A stretch of 64,000 nucleotides of DNA from contig SHVE01000007.1 of NCBI GenBank assembly GCA_009694365.1, forward strand, positions 17,300 to 81,299, in the 5' to 3' direction. A program made the translations under genes and the position numbers. Under the pieces are notes generated by a model. That model made no database searches, was not told where the DNA came from, and worked only from the letters and a program-made list of their open reading frames with translations. Positions 24,007 to 32,063 of this stretch are shown one piece after another. This stretch comes from Thermoleophilia bacterium (GTDB lineage: Bacteria > Actinomycetota > Thermoleophilia > Miltoncostaeales > Miltoncostaeaceae). Positions within the stretch are counted from its first letter, which is position 1; each line of letters begins with the position of its first letter.

Positions 24007-25559
24007 GCTGCCTCCGTGAGGGTTGGTGAGCGGACGCCGTCGGTCGCGGGGTGGAGTTCGTAGACCGTCTGGCCGGCGCGGGCGATCCTCACCGCACCCC
24101 GTGGGTCGGTGTCGGGGAAGTCAGATCGGAAGTGGGCGCCGCGGCTCTCCTGACGCTCGGCGGCCGCACGCACCACGTGCCGGGCCACCTCGACCATACC
24201 GACCGTCTCGGCATCGGCGGGCGTGGGGAGACCGTCGAGGGCCGCGGCAGCAGTCGCCAGTCCGTCGGCGTCGCGTTCCAGGCCGCAGCCGGTCCACATG
24301 ATGCGTGCCACCGCGGAGCGCACCTCCCGTCCATCCGCGTCGCCGACCACGAGGGGGGAGGGATCGATTCGCGGACCATCAACCGGGCCGCCACCGGCGA
24401 TCACATCGGCAGCAGCTCGCTCTCCCAGCACTGCGGCTTCCAACAACCCGTTGCTCGCCAAGCGGTTGGCGCCGTGCAGCCCGGTGCTGGCGCACTCGCC
24501 CACGGCCCAGAGCCCCGGGACGGTGGCGCGGCCCGACAGATCGGTGAGCACTCCGCCCATCGCGTAGTGCTGGGCGGGGGTGACGGGGATGAGGTCGCGG
24601 GCCAAGTCGAGTCCCTGTGCGCGGCAGAGTGCCGCCACCTCGGGGAAGCGGGCGTGGACGCGCTCGGGGTTGAGGTGATTGAGGCTCATCACCACGTCGT
24701 GGCCGGTCTCACGTGCGCGGCGCCACACGGCACGGGCCACTACGTCGCGCGGACCGAGGTCCCCCATCGGGTGCACGCCCGTCATCACCGCCTCGCCGTG
24801 GACATCGAACAGCATCCCGCCTGCTCCGCGTATGGCCTCGCTGATCAGCCCCAGTGGGCTCGTGCCCACTGCGAGCGCCGTGGGGTGGAACTGGATCATC
24901 TCCATGTCACACAGCGCCGCTCCGGCTCGGAGTGCGAGGGCGGGCCCATCGGCGGTGGCTCCGAGGGGGTTGGTGGTGCGCGCGAAGAGGTGTCCGGATC
25001 CTCCCGTCGCGAGGATCACGGCATCCGCAGCGATGACCGTGCCATCGTCAAGGCGCACCCCACGTACGCCGTGGTCGTCTACGACGAGGTCGATCACCCG
25101 GGTTCGCTCCCTCACGGTTACTCGCGGGTGACGCCGTACCTGCGTGGCCAGCGCAGCGGTCACATGACGTCCGGTCGCGTCACCCCCGGCGTGCACCACA
25201 CGAGGGTATGAGTGGGCGCCTTCACGAGCCAGTGCCAACTGGCCGTGCGTGGTGTCGAACCGCACGCCGAGGAGCGCCAGATCGTCTACCAGACGCGGCG
25301 CATCGCCGCATACCGCCTGCGCGGCGGTGGCCACGCCGATTCCTGCCGCAGCCTCCAGCGTGTCGGCGATGTGCGCGTCCACGCTGTCGTCGGGTCCCAC
25401 GGCGGCGGCGATGCCCCCCTGGGCCCAGGCGGTGCTGCCGTCGCCGAGGGCGGCCTTGGTCACCAAGGTCACGTCGCTGGCATCGGCGATGCGCAGGGTG
25501 GCGAGCATCCCGCCCAGCCCGGAGCCAACGACGACTATTTTACGTCGGAATGACGACAT
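24003..25559 (-). CDS. nadB: L-aspartate oxidase
   Basis: 518 residues, fumarate-reductase-type flavoprotein, first step of de novo NAD synthesis (aspartate to iminoaspartate). The FAD motif is VVVGSGLGGMLATLRIAD; TKAALGDGSTAWAQGGIAAA is diagnostic of the flavin-binding loop, and HAGGDATGRHV is the covalent/substrate region. EMIQFHPTAL and NRLASNGLLEAAVLGERAA are the C-terminal FAD signatures. ATG 25559 is preceded by GGGGAT. Two near-identical 16-base elements lie over and just upstream of the start. It is first gene of nadB-nadA-nadC. Confidence 0.95.
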   Translation of the reverse strand: MSSFRRKIVVVGSGLGGMLATLRIADASDVTLVTKAALGDGSTAWAQGGIAAAVGPDDSVDAHIADTLEAAAGIGVATAAQAVCGDAPRLVDDLALLGVRFDTTHGQLALAREGAHSYPRVVHAGGDATGRHVTAALATQVRRHPRVTVRERTRVIDLVVDDHGVRGVRLDDGTVIAADAVILATGGSGHLFARTTNPLGATADGPALALRAGAALCDMEMIQFHPTALAVGTSPLGLISEAIRGAGGMLFDVHGEAVMTGVHPMGDLGPRDVVARAVWRRARETGHDVVMSLNHLNPERVHARFPEVAALCRAQGLDLARDLIPVTPAQHYAMGGVLTDLSGRATVPGLWAVGECASTGLHGANRLASNGLLEAAVLGERAAADVIAGGGPVDGPRIDPSPLVVGDADGREVRSAVARIMWTGCGLERDADGLATAAAALDGLPTPADAETVGMVEVARHVVRAAAERQESRGAHFRSDFPDTDPRGAVRIARAGQTVYELHPATDGVRSPTLTEAA

Positions 25560-25587
25560 ATCCCCGGGGAGTTTACGTCAGACCGAC
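25539..25587 (-). promoter_or_regulatory. Repeated candidate operator at the nadBAC start
   Basis: Two 16-base direct repeats (25539-25554 and 25572-25587, 33 bases apart, 3 mismatches). On the coding strand they read GTCATTCCGACGTAAA and GTCGGTCTGACGTAAA. Each holds a GTC-N5-GAC dyad followed by GTAAA. One spans codons 2-7 of nadB, the other lies just upstream of the ATG. Paired sites three helical turns apart suggest a repressor. It does not match a regulator site I know. Confidence 0.5.
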
Positions 25588-25677
25588 GGATGCGCAAGGG
25601 CGGAATGTCATGCATCCACCCGGGCGGCGTACGGCCAGCACCGGTCAGGAGCCCAGGTTCGGGATTACGTGCCGGGC

Positions 25678-25700
25678 AATTGTTAAGTGTCAGACACCGG
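25678..25700 (-). repeat. REP-like unit forming the end of a gene
   Basis: Exact inverted copy of units 2 and 4 of the 21.8-22.0 kb array (reads CCGGTGTCTGACAC then TTAACAATT on the minus strand). The minus-strand gene above it reads into the repeat and uses its TAA as stop. Confidence 0.85.
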
Positions 25701-25895
25701 CGGATGCCTGCGGACGGCATGCACGACAACCGAGTGGAGGCGCTCCCACGCACGCTCCTCGGCGGCGAGGTAATCATCGGTACGGGCGTACGTCCCCGAG
25801 TTGCGCGATATGGCCAAGTAGTCCGACATCACCCGATCGCGGAGGCGGTCGAGGGCGCCGGGGGTGTCCGGTGTCTCAGCGGCTTTAGTGCTCAT
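25683..25895 (-). CDS. Hypothetical protein, 70 residues, ending in a REP repeat
   Basis: Unrecognised, acidic and helical (ALDRLRDRVMSDYLAISRN, DDYLAAEERAWERLHSVVV). No signal or membrane segment. ATG 25895 has a clear AGGAG 6 bases upstream; an ATG 21 bases earlier is less likely. The last residues, PPVSDT, and the TAA stop are encoded by the REP unit at 25678-25700, so the original C-terminus was probably replaced when the repeat arrived. Divergent from nothing close; it lies 123 bases upstream of nadB on the same strand. Confidence 0.6.
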   Translation of the reverse strand: MSTKAAETPDTPGALDRLRDRVMSDYLAISRNSGTYARTDDYLAAEERAWERLHSVVVHAVRRHPPVSDT

Positions 25896-26005
25896 GTCGT
25901 CTCCTGGGATTGGCACGTCGATCGGGAGCAGTCGGTCGGAATCAGACCAACGGTGCGTGGGTACCGGTCGAGGTGGGGCCGTGTCGGCACGTCGTCACCC
26001 CGTGC

Positions 26006-26578
26006 TTAGCGCCGAGCGGCAGGGTGCGCACTCCGCGCACCGCCGATCAGTTCGCGTGTGAGGTCGTCACGGTCCCACAGCACGACCCCGGTGCTGCTTG
26101 CCAACTCACCGGCGGCGGGGGTGAAGGTGGTGTTGGTGACGACCATGGCCGCGTCGGCGCCGTAGTGCAAGCGGGCAGTCGCCACCTGCTGGACAGCGGC
26201 CACGCCCACCGGGCGGCCCTGCCGCTTGGCCTGCACCACCACCTCTTCGTCATCGCGTCCGAGGATGAGGTCGGCGCCAAAGTCACCGGTCGCCCGAGTG
26301 TGCCGCACTCGCCAGCCGGCCGCACGGAAGAGAATGGCGAGCCAGTCCTCGAACTCCTCACCCGTCATGTGGTCGGCGTTGCCGAGTCCCCTGCGACGGG
26401 CGATGCCCTCCCGGCCGCGACGGCTCCAGCTGCCGACCGCCAGCACCACGGTGATGGCCACACCCACCATGACGGCCGCGACCGGCGGGGCGACGAGTGC
26501 CAGCACCACGACCACCACGGTACCGATGATGAGCCACGTGGTCAGTTCGGTTCCGAGCCATCGTAGGAGGGAACGCAT
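26006..26578 (-). CDS. Membrane-anchored Mrr-type restriction endonuclease-like protein
   Basis: 190 residues. Two hydrophobic helices (TTWLIIGTVVVVVLALVA and VAAVMVGVAITVVLAV) precede an Mrr_cat domain at about residues 72-185: MTGEEFEDWLAILFRAAGW, then GDFGADLIL (catalytic Asp) and VVVQAKRQGRPVG (Q-x-K of the PD-(D/E)XK core), then VQQVATAR and a late VVLWDRDDL. This arrangement is common for stand-alone 'restriction endonuclease' proteins of unknown target, perhaps cleaving foreign or damaged DNA at the membrane. The ATG is followed by a normal coding pattern. Divergent from the gene at 26638. Confidence 0.8.
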   Translation of the reverse strand: MRSLLRWLGTELTTWLIIGTVVVVVLALVAPPVAAVMVGVAITVVLAVGSWSRRGREGIARRRGLGNADHMTGEEFEDWLAILFRAAGWRVRHTRATGDFGADLILGRDDEEVVVQAKRQGRPVGVAAVQQVATARLHYGADAAMVVTNTTFTPAAGELASSTGVVLWDRDDLTRELIGGARSAHPAARR

Positions 26579-26625
26579 GAAGCGGTGTTCGCCCCGACAC
26601 GGCGGTGCCCTTCCGTGTCCGGCGG

Positions 26626-26631
26626 TACCAT
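26626..26631 (+). promoter_or_regulatory. Candidate -10 box, leaderless start
   Basis: TACCAT lies 6 bases before ATG 26638, with no ribosome binding site possible in between. Confidence 0.45.
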
Positions 26632-26637
26632 TCGGGC

Positions 26638-27093
26638 ATGGTCGTGACGCGCATCCACGACGGCCTCTGGCGGTGGGCGGTCCCGGGAGCGGATGGCGAG
26701 GACCGCGCGTCGGTGTATCTCGAGCACGGTCGCTCCATGCTGCTCGTGGACCCGGTGCTGCCGCCGGCTGGTGAGGACCGCCTACGTTTTGAGCGCGCGA
26801 TCGCCCACGATGTGACGCGCCTCGGCGGCCCGGTGTACGTCATGGTCACGTGCGCTCGCTGCCCCCGTGACGCGGATTCCCTCATCGCGATGACCGGCGG
26901 TGTGTCGTGGCAGCCTCGTGACGATGCCCCGCCGGGTATCCAGGTGATTGCCGTCGGAGAGGACGTGGCGCTGTGGTCGGCGGAACACGGTGCACTCATG
27001 CCGGGCCGCGCCGGAATCGCCCCCGACGGTCCCCTCGCCGCCCTGCCGGCGGCGGTGGTCATCCCTTCGCGTGGTCCGATGACCCTGCGCTGA
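26638..27093 (+). CDS. Metallo-beta-lactamase-like protein lacking the metal motif
   Basis: 151 residues. The N-terminal half resembles the start of an MBL-fold hydrolase: TRIHDGLWRWAVPG, SVYLEHGRSMLLVDPVLPP. At the place where HxHxDH should occur the sequence is MVTCARCPRDADSLI, with two Cys and no His pair, and the protein stops after about 150 residues instead of 200 or more. Metal-dependent catalysis is therefore unlikely. It may be a binding or regulatory relative, or a reduced enzyme. The start is set by a TACCAT box 6 bases before the ATG. It is divergent from the Mrr-like gene. Confidence 0.55.
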   Translation: MVVTRIHDGLWRWAVPGADGEDRASVYLEHGRSMLLVDPVLPPAGEDRLRFERAIAHDVTRLGGPVYVMVTCARCPRDADSLIAMTGGVSWQPRDDAPPGIQVIAVGEDVALWSAEHGALMPGRAGIAPDGPLAALPAAVVIPSRGPMTLR

Positions 27094-27452
27094 CGACGCG
27101 ACCGCGCGGCCCTCTACACCGTAGTCGGCTGTCTGGTCGTGCCACGGGGCACGGCGTTACCACCGCATCGGTCCCTGCGCACGTGCCGCCCATCGGTGGC
27201 CCCCGGAGGCGATGCGGGCGGCCGTGATGGGGACGGCGCGCAACGCCCGTACAGGTATCGTGATGGGGACGTCGGGACGGGAGGAGGTGCTGGGGCCGCG
27301 CCGCACCCGAGTCGTGCCGATGGCAATCCGCCGCCGCACCGCCCCCCGGCCGCCCCTCACGGCGCACGCCGTCCGAGCCGACGAAGTCGCCCATTCGGCC
27401 CCGTCAGGCAGATGGGGATCGGGGAACCCGCGGGTCGCTACCGTTCGTCGTC
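27094..27452. other. Intergenic stretch, no gene seen
   Basis: 359 bases between two plus-strand genes. It has two copies of GTGATGGGGACG (near 27226 and 27260). The open frames crossing it are Arg/Pro-rich in every phase and have no start signals. The promoter of the DHPS-like gene is at its end. Confidence 0.5.
27439..27444 (+). promoter_or_regulatory. Candidate -10 box, leaderless start
   Basis: TACCGT sits 8 bases before ATG 27453. Confidence 0.35.
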
Positions 27453-28376
27453 ATGCCGGATCCCGCTCCCCTCCTCGCCGAGATGGCCGCCCTCGCGGCC
27501 GAGCACGCCGCCGCCCTCGTCGCGCCAGTACGCGCGTTCGACATCGCGGGGCATGTGGTCAACTGCGACGTCGCCCCCGAGGTCATGGGTGTGGTCAACC
27601 TCTCGCGTGACTCCTGGTACCGGGAGTCGGTCGTCCCGGATACCAACTCTGCGGTCCGTCGGGGCCGGGTGCTGGTCGCCCAGGGTGCGCTGCTGGTAGA
27701 CATCGGGGCGGAGAGCACACTCGCGGGTTCCACCCGAGTACCACCCGGGGACCAACTCGCCCAGTTGCTGCCCGTGGTCAGTGCCCTCGCCGCGGAGGGC
27801 ATCCGAACGTCGGTGGAGACCTACTCGCCAGAGGTGGCGCACGCCGTCCTTCGGCACGGTGCGAACGTGCTCAACGTCACCGGCATCCGGCGCGAGGACG
27901 AGATCTACGCCGCCGCCGCCGAGCATGACGCCGCCATCATCATGAACTTCGTGCAGGGGGCCAATGTGCGCGAGGTACGTGACGTGGTTCTGGGCGCCGA
28001 CCCCATCCCCGCGCTCATCGATCACTTCGGTCCGCGGCTCGATCGCGCGGTGGCGGAGGGCGTCACGCGGATCTTCATCGACCCGGGTCTCGGCTTCTAC
28101 TACGACAACCTGCGGGACGGTTCCGAACGCGTGCGCTATCAGGTGACGGTGTTCCTCAACACGTTCCGTCTGCGCGTGCTCGGATGGCCGGTGTGCCATG
28201 CCCTGCCGCACGCGGTCGACTACTTCGGGGACGAGGTGAGGTCGGCCGAGCCGTTCTTCGCTGTCCTCGCCATCCTCGGTCGCACCGGTCTCTACCGCAC
28301 TCATGAGGTACCGCGCGTGCGGGCCGTGCTCGCGACCCTCGGGGCAATCGAACCGGGGGACATCTACCCGACCTAG
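27453..28376 (+). CDS. Dihydropteroate synthase-like (pterin-binding) protein
   Basis: 307 residues, TIM-barrel pterin-binding domain. PEVMGVVNLSRDSWY matches the first DHPS strand (family 'iMGIlNvTPDSFsD') and LLVDIGAESTLAGSTRV matches the pterin/pyrophosphate loop (family 'iDIGgeSTRPGa'). A later ...ALRHGANVLNVTG matches the third barrel strand. The PDSF element is altered to RDSW, and the C-terminal 'SRK' and 'H.V' anchors are not evident. No other folate genes are near. It may be a second DHPS-like protein of the kind seen in mycobacteria (FolP2) or a pterin-dependent methyltransferase relative rather than the true FolP. Its stop codon interlocks with that of the converging EgtD-like gene. 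Confidence 0.7.
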   Translation: MPDPAPLLAEMAALAAEHAAALVAPVRAFDIAGHVVNCDVAPEVMGVVNLSRDSWYRESVVPDTNSAVRRGRVLVAQGALLVDIGAESTLAGSTRVPPGDQLAQLLPVVSALAAEGIRTSVETYSPEVAHAVLRHGANVLNVTGIRREDEIYAAAAEHDAAIIMNFVQGANVREVRDVVLGADPIPALIDHFGPRLDRAVAEGVTRIFIDPGLGFYYDNLRDGSERVRYQVTVFLNTFRLRVLGWPVCHALPHAVDYFGDEVRSAEPFFAVLAILGRTGLYRTHEVPRVRAVLATLGAIEPGDIYPT

Positions 28377-29329
28377 GCCGGGGTCGCCACCACCACGCCC
28401 TCTTCACCGCTCGGGGAGATGGCCATGTGCACCACGCGGAGGCCCTGCTCCGCCAGGGTCACACGGAGGTCATCGGGCGTGTGGCGGTACGACACAAATA
28501 CGCGGACCGGCGCGCCCGCGAGCAGTGTCACGGTCACGTCACCGACGTTCGCCACCACCGAGTGCTGGGGGGTGATCTCGCCCACGATTCCGAGGGCGTC
28601 CCCCGTGTCGTCCCACCGGAACACGATGTCACCGGCCGCGGTCATGTCGATGTCGTCCTGTACGGCCTGGAGCCAGTGGCGCGTGGCCGCGTTGTCGTAC
28701 TGGGCTATCACGTCACCTCGTGCCCCGGGGCGCCCGGGCAACAGGTTGCCGCTCACGATCAGCAGATCGCCCGGGGCGAGCAGGGACACCGCCGGGCCGA
28801 TCGCACCGGACCCGAGGGTGGCGATGGCCCCGAACAGCGTGACCACACGCATTCCGGGCCGTCGATCCACGAGGGGGGAGAGGTCCGGGGTTACGCTGAT
28901 GTCCACCGCCACGGCGTGGGTGACCGCCACCCCGGGCACGGCGGCCATGGCGCCGGCCGCGATGCCCACAAGCGGAATGCTCACATCCACCGGGGTCGCC
29001 ACGAGGTGGGGCACGCCGGCGCCACGAAGCGCGCCGAGCAGCCGCTGTTCCTTGACACCGTTCCCACAGGCCACACCCACCACGTGCACGGTCGAAACGC
29101 GCCCGGCGAGCTCCGCGATCACAGACCGGGCGGCCTCGTCGTAGGCCCGGAGACCATCACACTCGTCGGCCGTCGGGGAGTGCGCGGCAGCGAGGTCGCG
29201 CCACCGGCCTGAGGCGCGCTCGCTCAGGTAGTGAGCGCGGTTGTCCACCCGACCCGATTCCAGCCCGGCAACCAGCCATGCGTGCTGCGCCGCCGGGGTC
29301 ACGCTCTCGTGGACACGTATTTCCGGCAC
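28373..29329 (-). CDS. EgtD-like (histidine-specific) SAM methyltransferase family protein
   Basis: 318 residues. VVGVACGNGVKEQRLLGAL...VATPVDVSIPLV resembles the EgtD core (ELGSG.s.Kt..LL..l...Y.PiDvs...L), with a later GDLLIVSGNLLPG strand matching 'D.llig.D'. In ergothioneine synthesis EgtD trimethylates histidine, but there is no egtB, egtA or egtC nearby and several motif residues differ, so the substrate may be another amine or amino acid. GTG 29329 follows a TACCAT box by 7 bases; the open frame continues to 29380 but without protein-like sequence. It ends interlocked with the DHPS-like gene. Confidence 0.6.
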   Translation of the reverse strand: MPEIRVHESVTPAAQHAWLVAGLESGRVDNRAHYLSERASGRWRDLAAAHSPTADECDGLRAYDEAARSVIAELAGRVSTVHVVGVACGNGVKEQRLLGALRGAGVPHLVATPVDVSIPLVGIAAGAMAAVPGVAVTHAVAVDISVTPDLSPLVDRRPGMRVVTLFGAIATLGSGAIGPAVSLLAPGDLLIVSGNLLPGRPGARGDVIAQYDNAATRHWLQAVQDDIDMTAAGDIVFRWDDTGDALGIVGEITPQHSVVANVGDVTVTLLAGAPVRVFVSYRHTPDDLRVTLAEQGLRVVHMAISPSGEEGVVVATPA

Positions 29330-29336
29330 CGGGCCG

Positions 29337-29342
29337 ATGGTA
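29337..29342 (-). promoter_or_regulatory. Candidate -10 box, leaderless start
   Basis: On the minus strand TACCAT is 7 bases before GTG 29329. Confidence 0.4.
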
Positions 29343-29440
29343 CGTCGGGTGTGCGCGTCGTGCCGATCCCGCACGCACACCTCACACCTCTCCGGGGCAC
29401 CGCGGGGTCATGGTCACCCCGTAGGGGGTGGCCCCGGTCG

Positions 29441-31273
29441 TTAGGCGGGCGCCGCGTCCTTGCGCCGGGCGTTCTTGGCGCGCACCGTGGCGTCGAGGTG
29501 GACCTTGCGCATGCGTACGGTCTTGGGGGTGACCTCCACGCACTCGTCGTCGCGCACCCATTCGAGAGCCTGCTCCAGCGAGAGTTTCCGCGGCGGGATG
29601 AGCTTTTCGAAGTCGTCGGAACTCGCTGCGCGCATGTTGGTGAGCTTCTTTTCCTTTGTGGGGTTCACGTCCATGTCCTCGGTGCGGGCGTTCTCGCCCA
29701 CAATCATGCCCTCGTAGACGGTCTCACCCGGACCCACGAAGAGCACGCCGCGTTCCTGCAGGGTGGTCATGGCGAACGAGGTGACCGGTCCCCGGCGATC
29801 GGCGACCAGGCTGCCGCGCTGACGGGTGCGGATCTCACCCACCCACGGTTCCCAACGCTCGAACACATGGTGCAGGAGGCCGGTTCCGCGCGTCTCGGTG
29901 AGGAACTCGGTGCGGAACCCCACGAGGCCACGGGCGGGCACCAGGTAGTCCATGCGCGCCCAGCCGGTCCCGTGGTTCACAACCTGCTCCATGCGACCCT
30001 TGCGCAGCGCGAGCAACTGCGTGACTACGCCCATCATCTCTTCGGGGGCGTCGATGGTCACGCGCTCGATCGGCTCGTGCTTCACGCCGTCGATCTCGTT
30101 GATGAGGACCTCGGGCTTGCCCACGGTCAACTCGAATCCTTCGCGGCGCATCGTCTCCACCAGAATTGCCAGCTGCAACTCCCCGCGGCCCTGAACTTCC
30201 CACGCGTCCGAGCGGTCGGTGTCCACCACGCGCAGCGACACGTTGCCGACGAGTTCCGTGTCGAGGCGATCCTTGATCATGCGACTGGTCAACCTCGTGC
30301 CCTCCGTGCCGGCGAGGGGGCCGCTGTTCATTCCGATGGTCAGACCGAGGCTCGGCTCGTCCACCGTGATAACCGGCAGCGCCACCGGGTTGTCCGGATC
30401 GGCCAACGTCTCGCCGATGGTGATCCCGGTGATCCCCGCCACGGCGATGATGTCGCCCGGCCCGGCGTACTCCACCGGTACGCGGTCGAGCTCCTTGGTC
30501 ACGAAGAGCTCCACGACCTTGGCGGGCGCGATGGTCCCGTCGGCCTTGCACCACGCAACCGGTTGCCCCTGCCGAATGGTGCCCTCCTGCACGCGGCAGA
30601 TGGCCAAGCGGCCGAGGTAGGCGTCGGCGGCGAGGTTGGTCACCAGCGCCTGCAGTGGCGCACCCTCGGTAAACGACGGCGCCGGGATGTGCTTTTCGAG
30701 CACGTCGAACAGTACCGAGAGGTCGGCGTTCTGGGTCTCGGGATCGAGCGACGCCGTTCCCGCCTTGGCGTTGGTGTAAACGATGGGGAAGTCGATCTGG
30801 CTCTCATCGGCGCCGAGATCGAGGAATAGTTCGTAGACCTCGTCCAGCACCTCGGCCACGCGGGCGTCGGCGCGGTCGATCTTGTTGATGACCAGCACGA
30901 CGGGCAACGAGGCGGCCAGCGCCTTGCGCAGCACGAAGCGCGTCTGGGGGAGGGGCCCCTCTGAGGCATCCACCAGCAGCAACACGCCGTCCACCATGAA
31001 CAGGCCGCGCTCCACCTCGCCACCGAAGTCCGCATGGCCCGGCGTGTCGATGATGTTGATGGTCATACCCCCGCGGTGAACGGCCGTGTTCTTGGCGAGG
31101 ATCGTGATGCCCTTTTCCCGCTCGAGATCCCCGGAGTCCATCACGCGGGTCTGCACGGTCTGGTTCTTGCGGAAGGCGCCGTTCTGCCAGAGCATGGCGT
31201 CTACAAGGGTCGTCTTGCCGTGGTCCACGTGGGCCACGATTGCGACATTTCTAAGATCGTCCCGGAGAGTCAC
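29441..31273 (-). CDS. typA: Ribosome-associated GTPase TypA/BipA
   Basis: 610 residues, translation-factor GTPase. It binds the ribosome in an EF-G-like manner and helps 50S assembly and stress or cold growth. The G domain has [18 protein letters not shown] (P-loop), [12 protein letters not shown] (switch I), [14 protein letters not shown] (G3) and VINKIDR (G4). It is followed by beta-barrel, EF-G III/V-like domains ([20 protein letters not shown]) and the unique C-terminal domain ([12 protein letters not shown], a TypA signature). GTG 31273 gives the conserved start [11 protein letters not shown] and follows a TAGTGT box by 8 bases; the frame is open further upstream across the divergent gene. 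Confidence 0.96.
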   Translation of the reverse strand: MTLRDDLRNVAIVAHVDHGKTTLVDAMLWQNGAFRKNQTVQTRVMDSGDLEREKGITILAKNTAVHRGGMTINIIDTPGHADFGGEVERGLFMVDGVLLLVDASEGPLPQTRFVLRKALAASLPVVLVINKIDRADARVAEVLDEVYELFLDLGADESQIDFPIVYTNAKAGTASLDPETQNADLSVLFDVLEKHIPAPSFTEGAPLQALVTNLAADAYLGRLAICRVQEGTIRQGQPVAWCKADGTIAPAKVVELFVTKELDRVPVEYAGPGDIIAVAGITGITIGETLADPDNPVALPVITVDEPSLGLTIGMNSGPLAGTEGTRLTSRMIKDRLDTELVGNVSLRVVDTDRSDAWEVQGRGELQLAILVETMRREGFELTVGKPEVLINEIDGVKHEPIERVTIDAPEEMMGVVTQLLALRKGRMEQVVNHGTGWARMDYLVPARGLVGFRTEFLTETRGTGLLHHVFERWEPWVGEIRTRQRGSLVADRRGPVTSFAMTTLQERGVLFVGPGETVYEGMIVGENARTEDMDVNPTKEKKLTNMRAASSDDFEKLIPPRKLSLEQALEWVRDDECVEVTPKTVRMRKVHLDATVRAKNARRKDAAPA

Positions 31274-31281
31274 GGCGCGGG

Positions 31282-31287
31282 ACACTA
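31282..31287 (-). promoter_or_regulatory. Candidate -10 box of typA
   Basis: TAGTGT on the minus strand, 8 bases before GTG 31273. Confidence 0.4.
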
Positions 31288-31360
31288 GTGCATGGACGCC
31301 GTCACGCCGGTCTCTGACGGAGGGGAGGACCTCGTCCCCGTCGAGTGCGATGATCACCGT

Positions 31361-31999
31361 GTGATCACGTCCTCGGACCCACAGGAGTCCCGTTGGCCGC
31401 CGCTCATCGCGCTCATCGCGGCGGCGGCGCTCTATGCGACGTTGCCCCCGGGACTCATCCTCGGCGGCGGGTGGATGCGGTTTGTCGTCCCGGCCCTCGA
31501 GGTGGGTCTGGTCGTCGTGGCCGCAGTGCCACCGGTGGCCGAGAGCAATCGACGTCGGCACCTTGGGATTGCCCTGGCGGCGATCATCACCGTCGCAAAC
31601 GCGTCCGCCATCGGGCTGCTCGTCACCGGCATCGCCACGGGGTCGGGCTTTGAGGGAAAGCACCTCATGGTCGCGGCGCTACAGGTGTGGGCCACCAACG
31701 TCATCATCTTCGGGTTGTGGTACTGGGAGGCAGACGGAGGAGGCCCCCGGCAGCGGGCGCTGGGCGTTACCGGACCCGGCGACCTCCTGTTCGCCCAACA
31801 CACGTTGCCCGGCCCCTGGACGTGGCGCCCGGTGTTCTTCGACTACCTGTATCTGTCGTTCACCAACTCCACATCGTTCGCGCCGGCCGACGTGATGCCG
31901 CTGAGTCACCGGATGAAGGCCCTCATGGCGCTGGAGTCGCTTCTCTCGCTTCTCACCATCTTGGTGGTTGCCTCGCGTGCGGTGAACATCCTCCTCTAG
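31361..31999 (+). CDS. DUF1345 family membrane protein
   Basis: 212 residues with about six hydrophobic segments. The C-terminal block FDYLYLSFTNSTSFAPADVMP and ALMALESLLSLLTILVVASRAVNIL is the DUF1345 signature and resembles the pore/last helix of small potassium channels, although no selectivity filter is evident. The function of the family is unknown. GTG 31361 is chosen because the preceding in-frame residues from ATG 31292 are acidic and poorly protein-like; both are possible. Divergent from typA. Confidence 0.75.
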   Translation: MITSSDPQESRWPPLIALIAAAALYATLPPGLILGGGWMRFVVPALEVGLVVVAAVPPVAESNRRRHLGIALAAIITVANASAIGLLVTGIATGSGFEGKHLMVAALQVWATNVIIFGLWYWEADGGGPRQRALGVTGPGDLLFAQHTLPGPWTWRPVFFDYLYLSFTNSTSFAPADVMPLSHRMKALMALESLLSLLTILVVASRAVNILL

Positions 32000-32047
32000 G
32001 GAGCGTTCCCCGATACGGATCCGTGGGCGCCGTTCGCCCCCAACCCC

Positions 32048-32053
32048 TACCGT
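32048..32053 (+). promoter_or_regulatory. Candidate -10 box of the desaturase
   Basis: TACCGT lies 10 bases before ATG 32064, just after the DUF1345 gene. Confidence 0.35.
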
Positions 32054-32063
32054 TGGCGCCCAT

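Noticed and set aside
28427..29212. 261-codon plus-strand open frame
   Set aside because: His-rich antisense of the EgtD-like gene.
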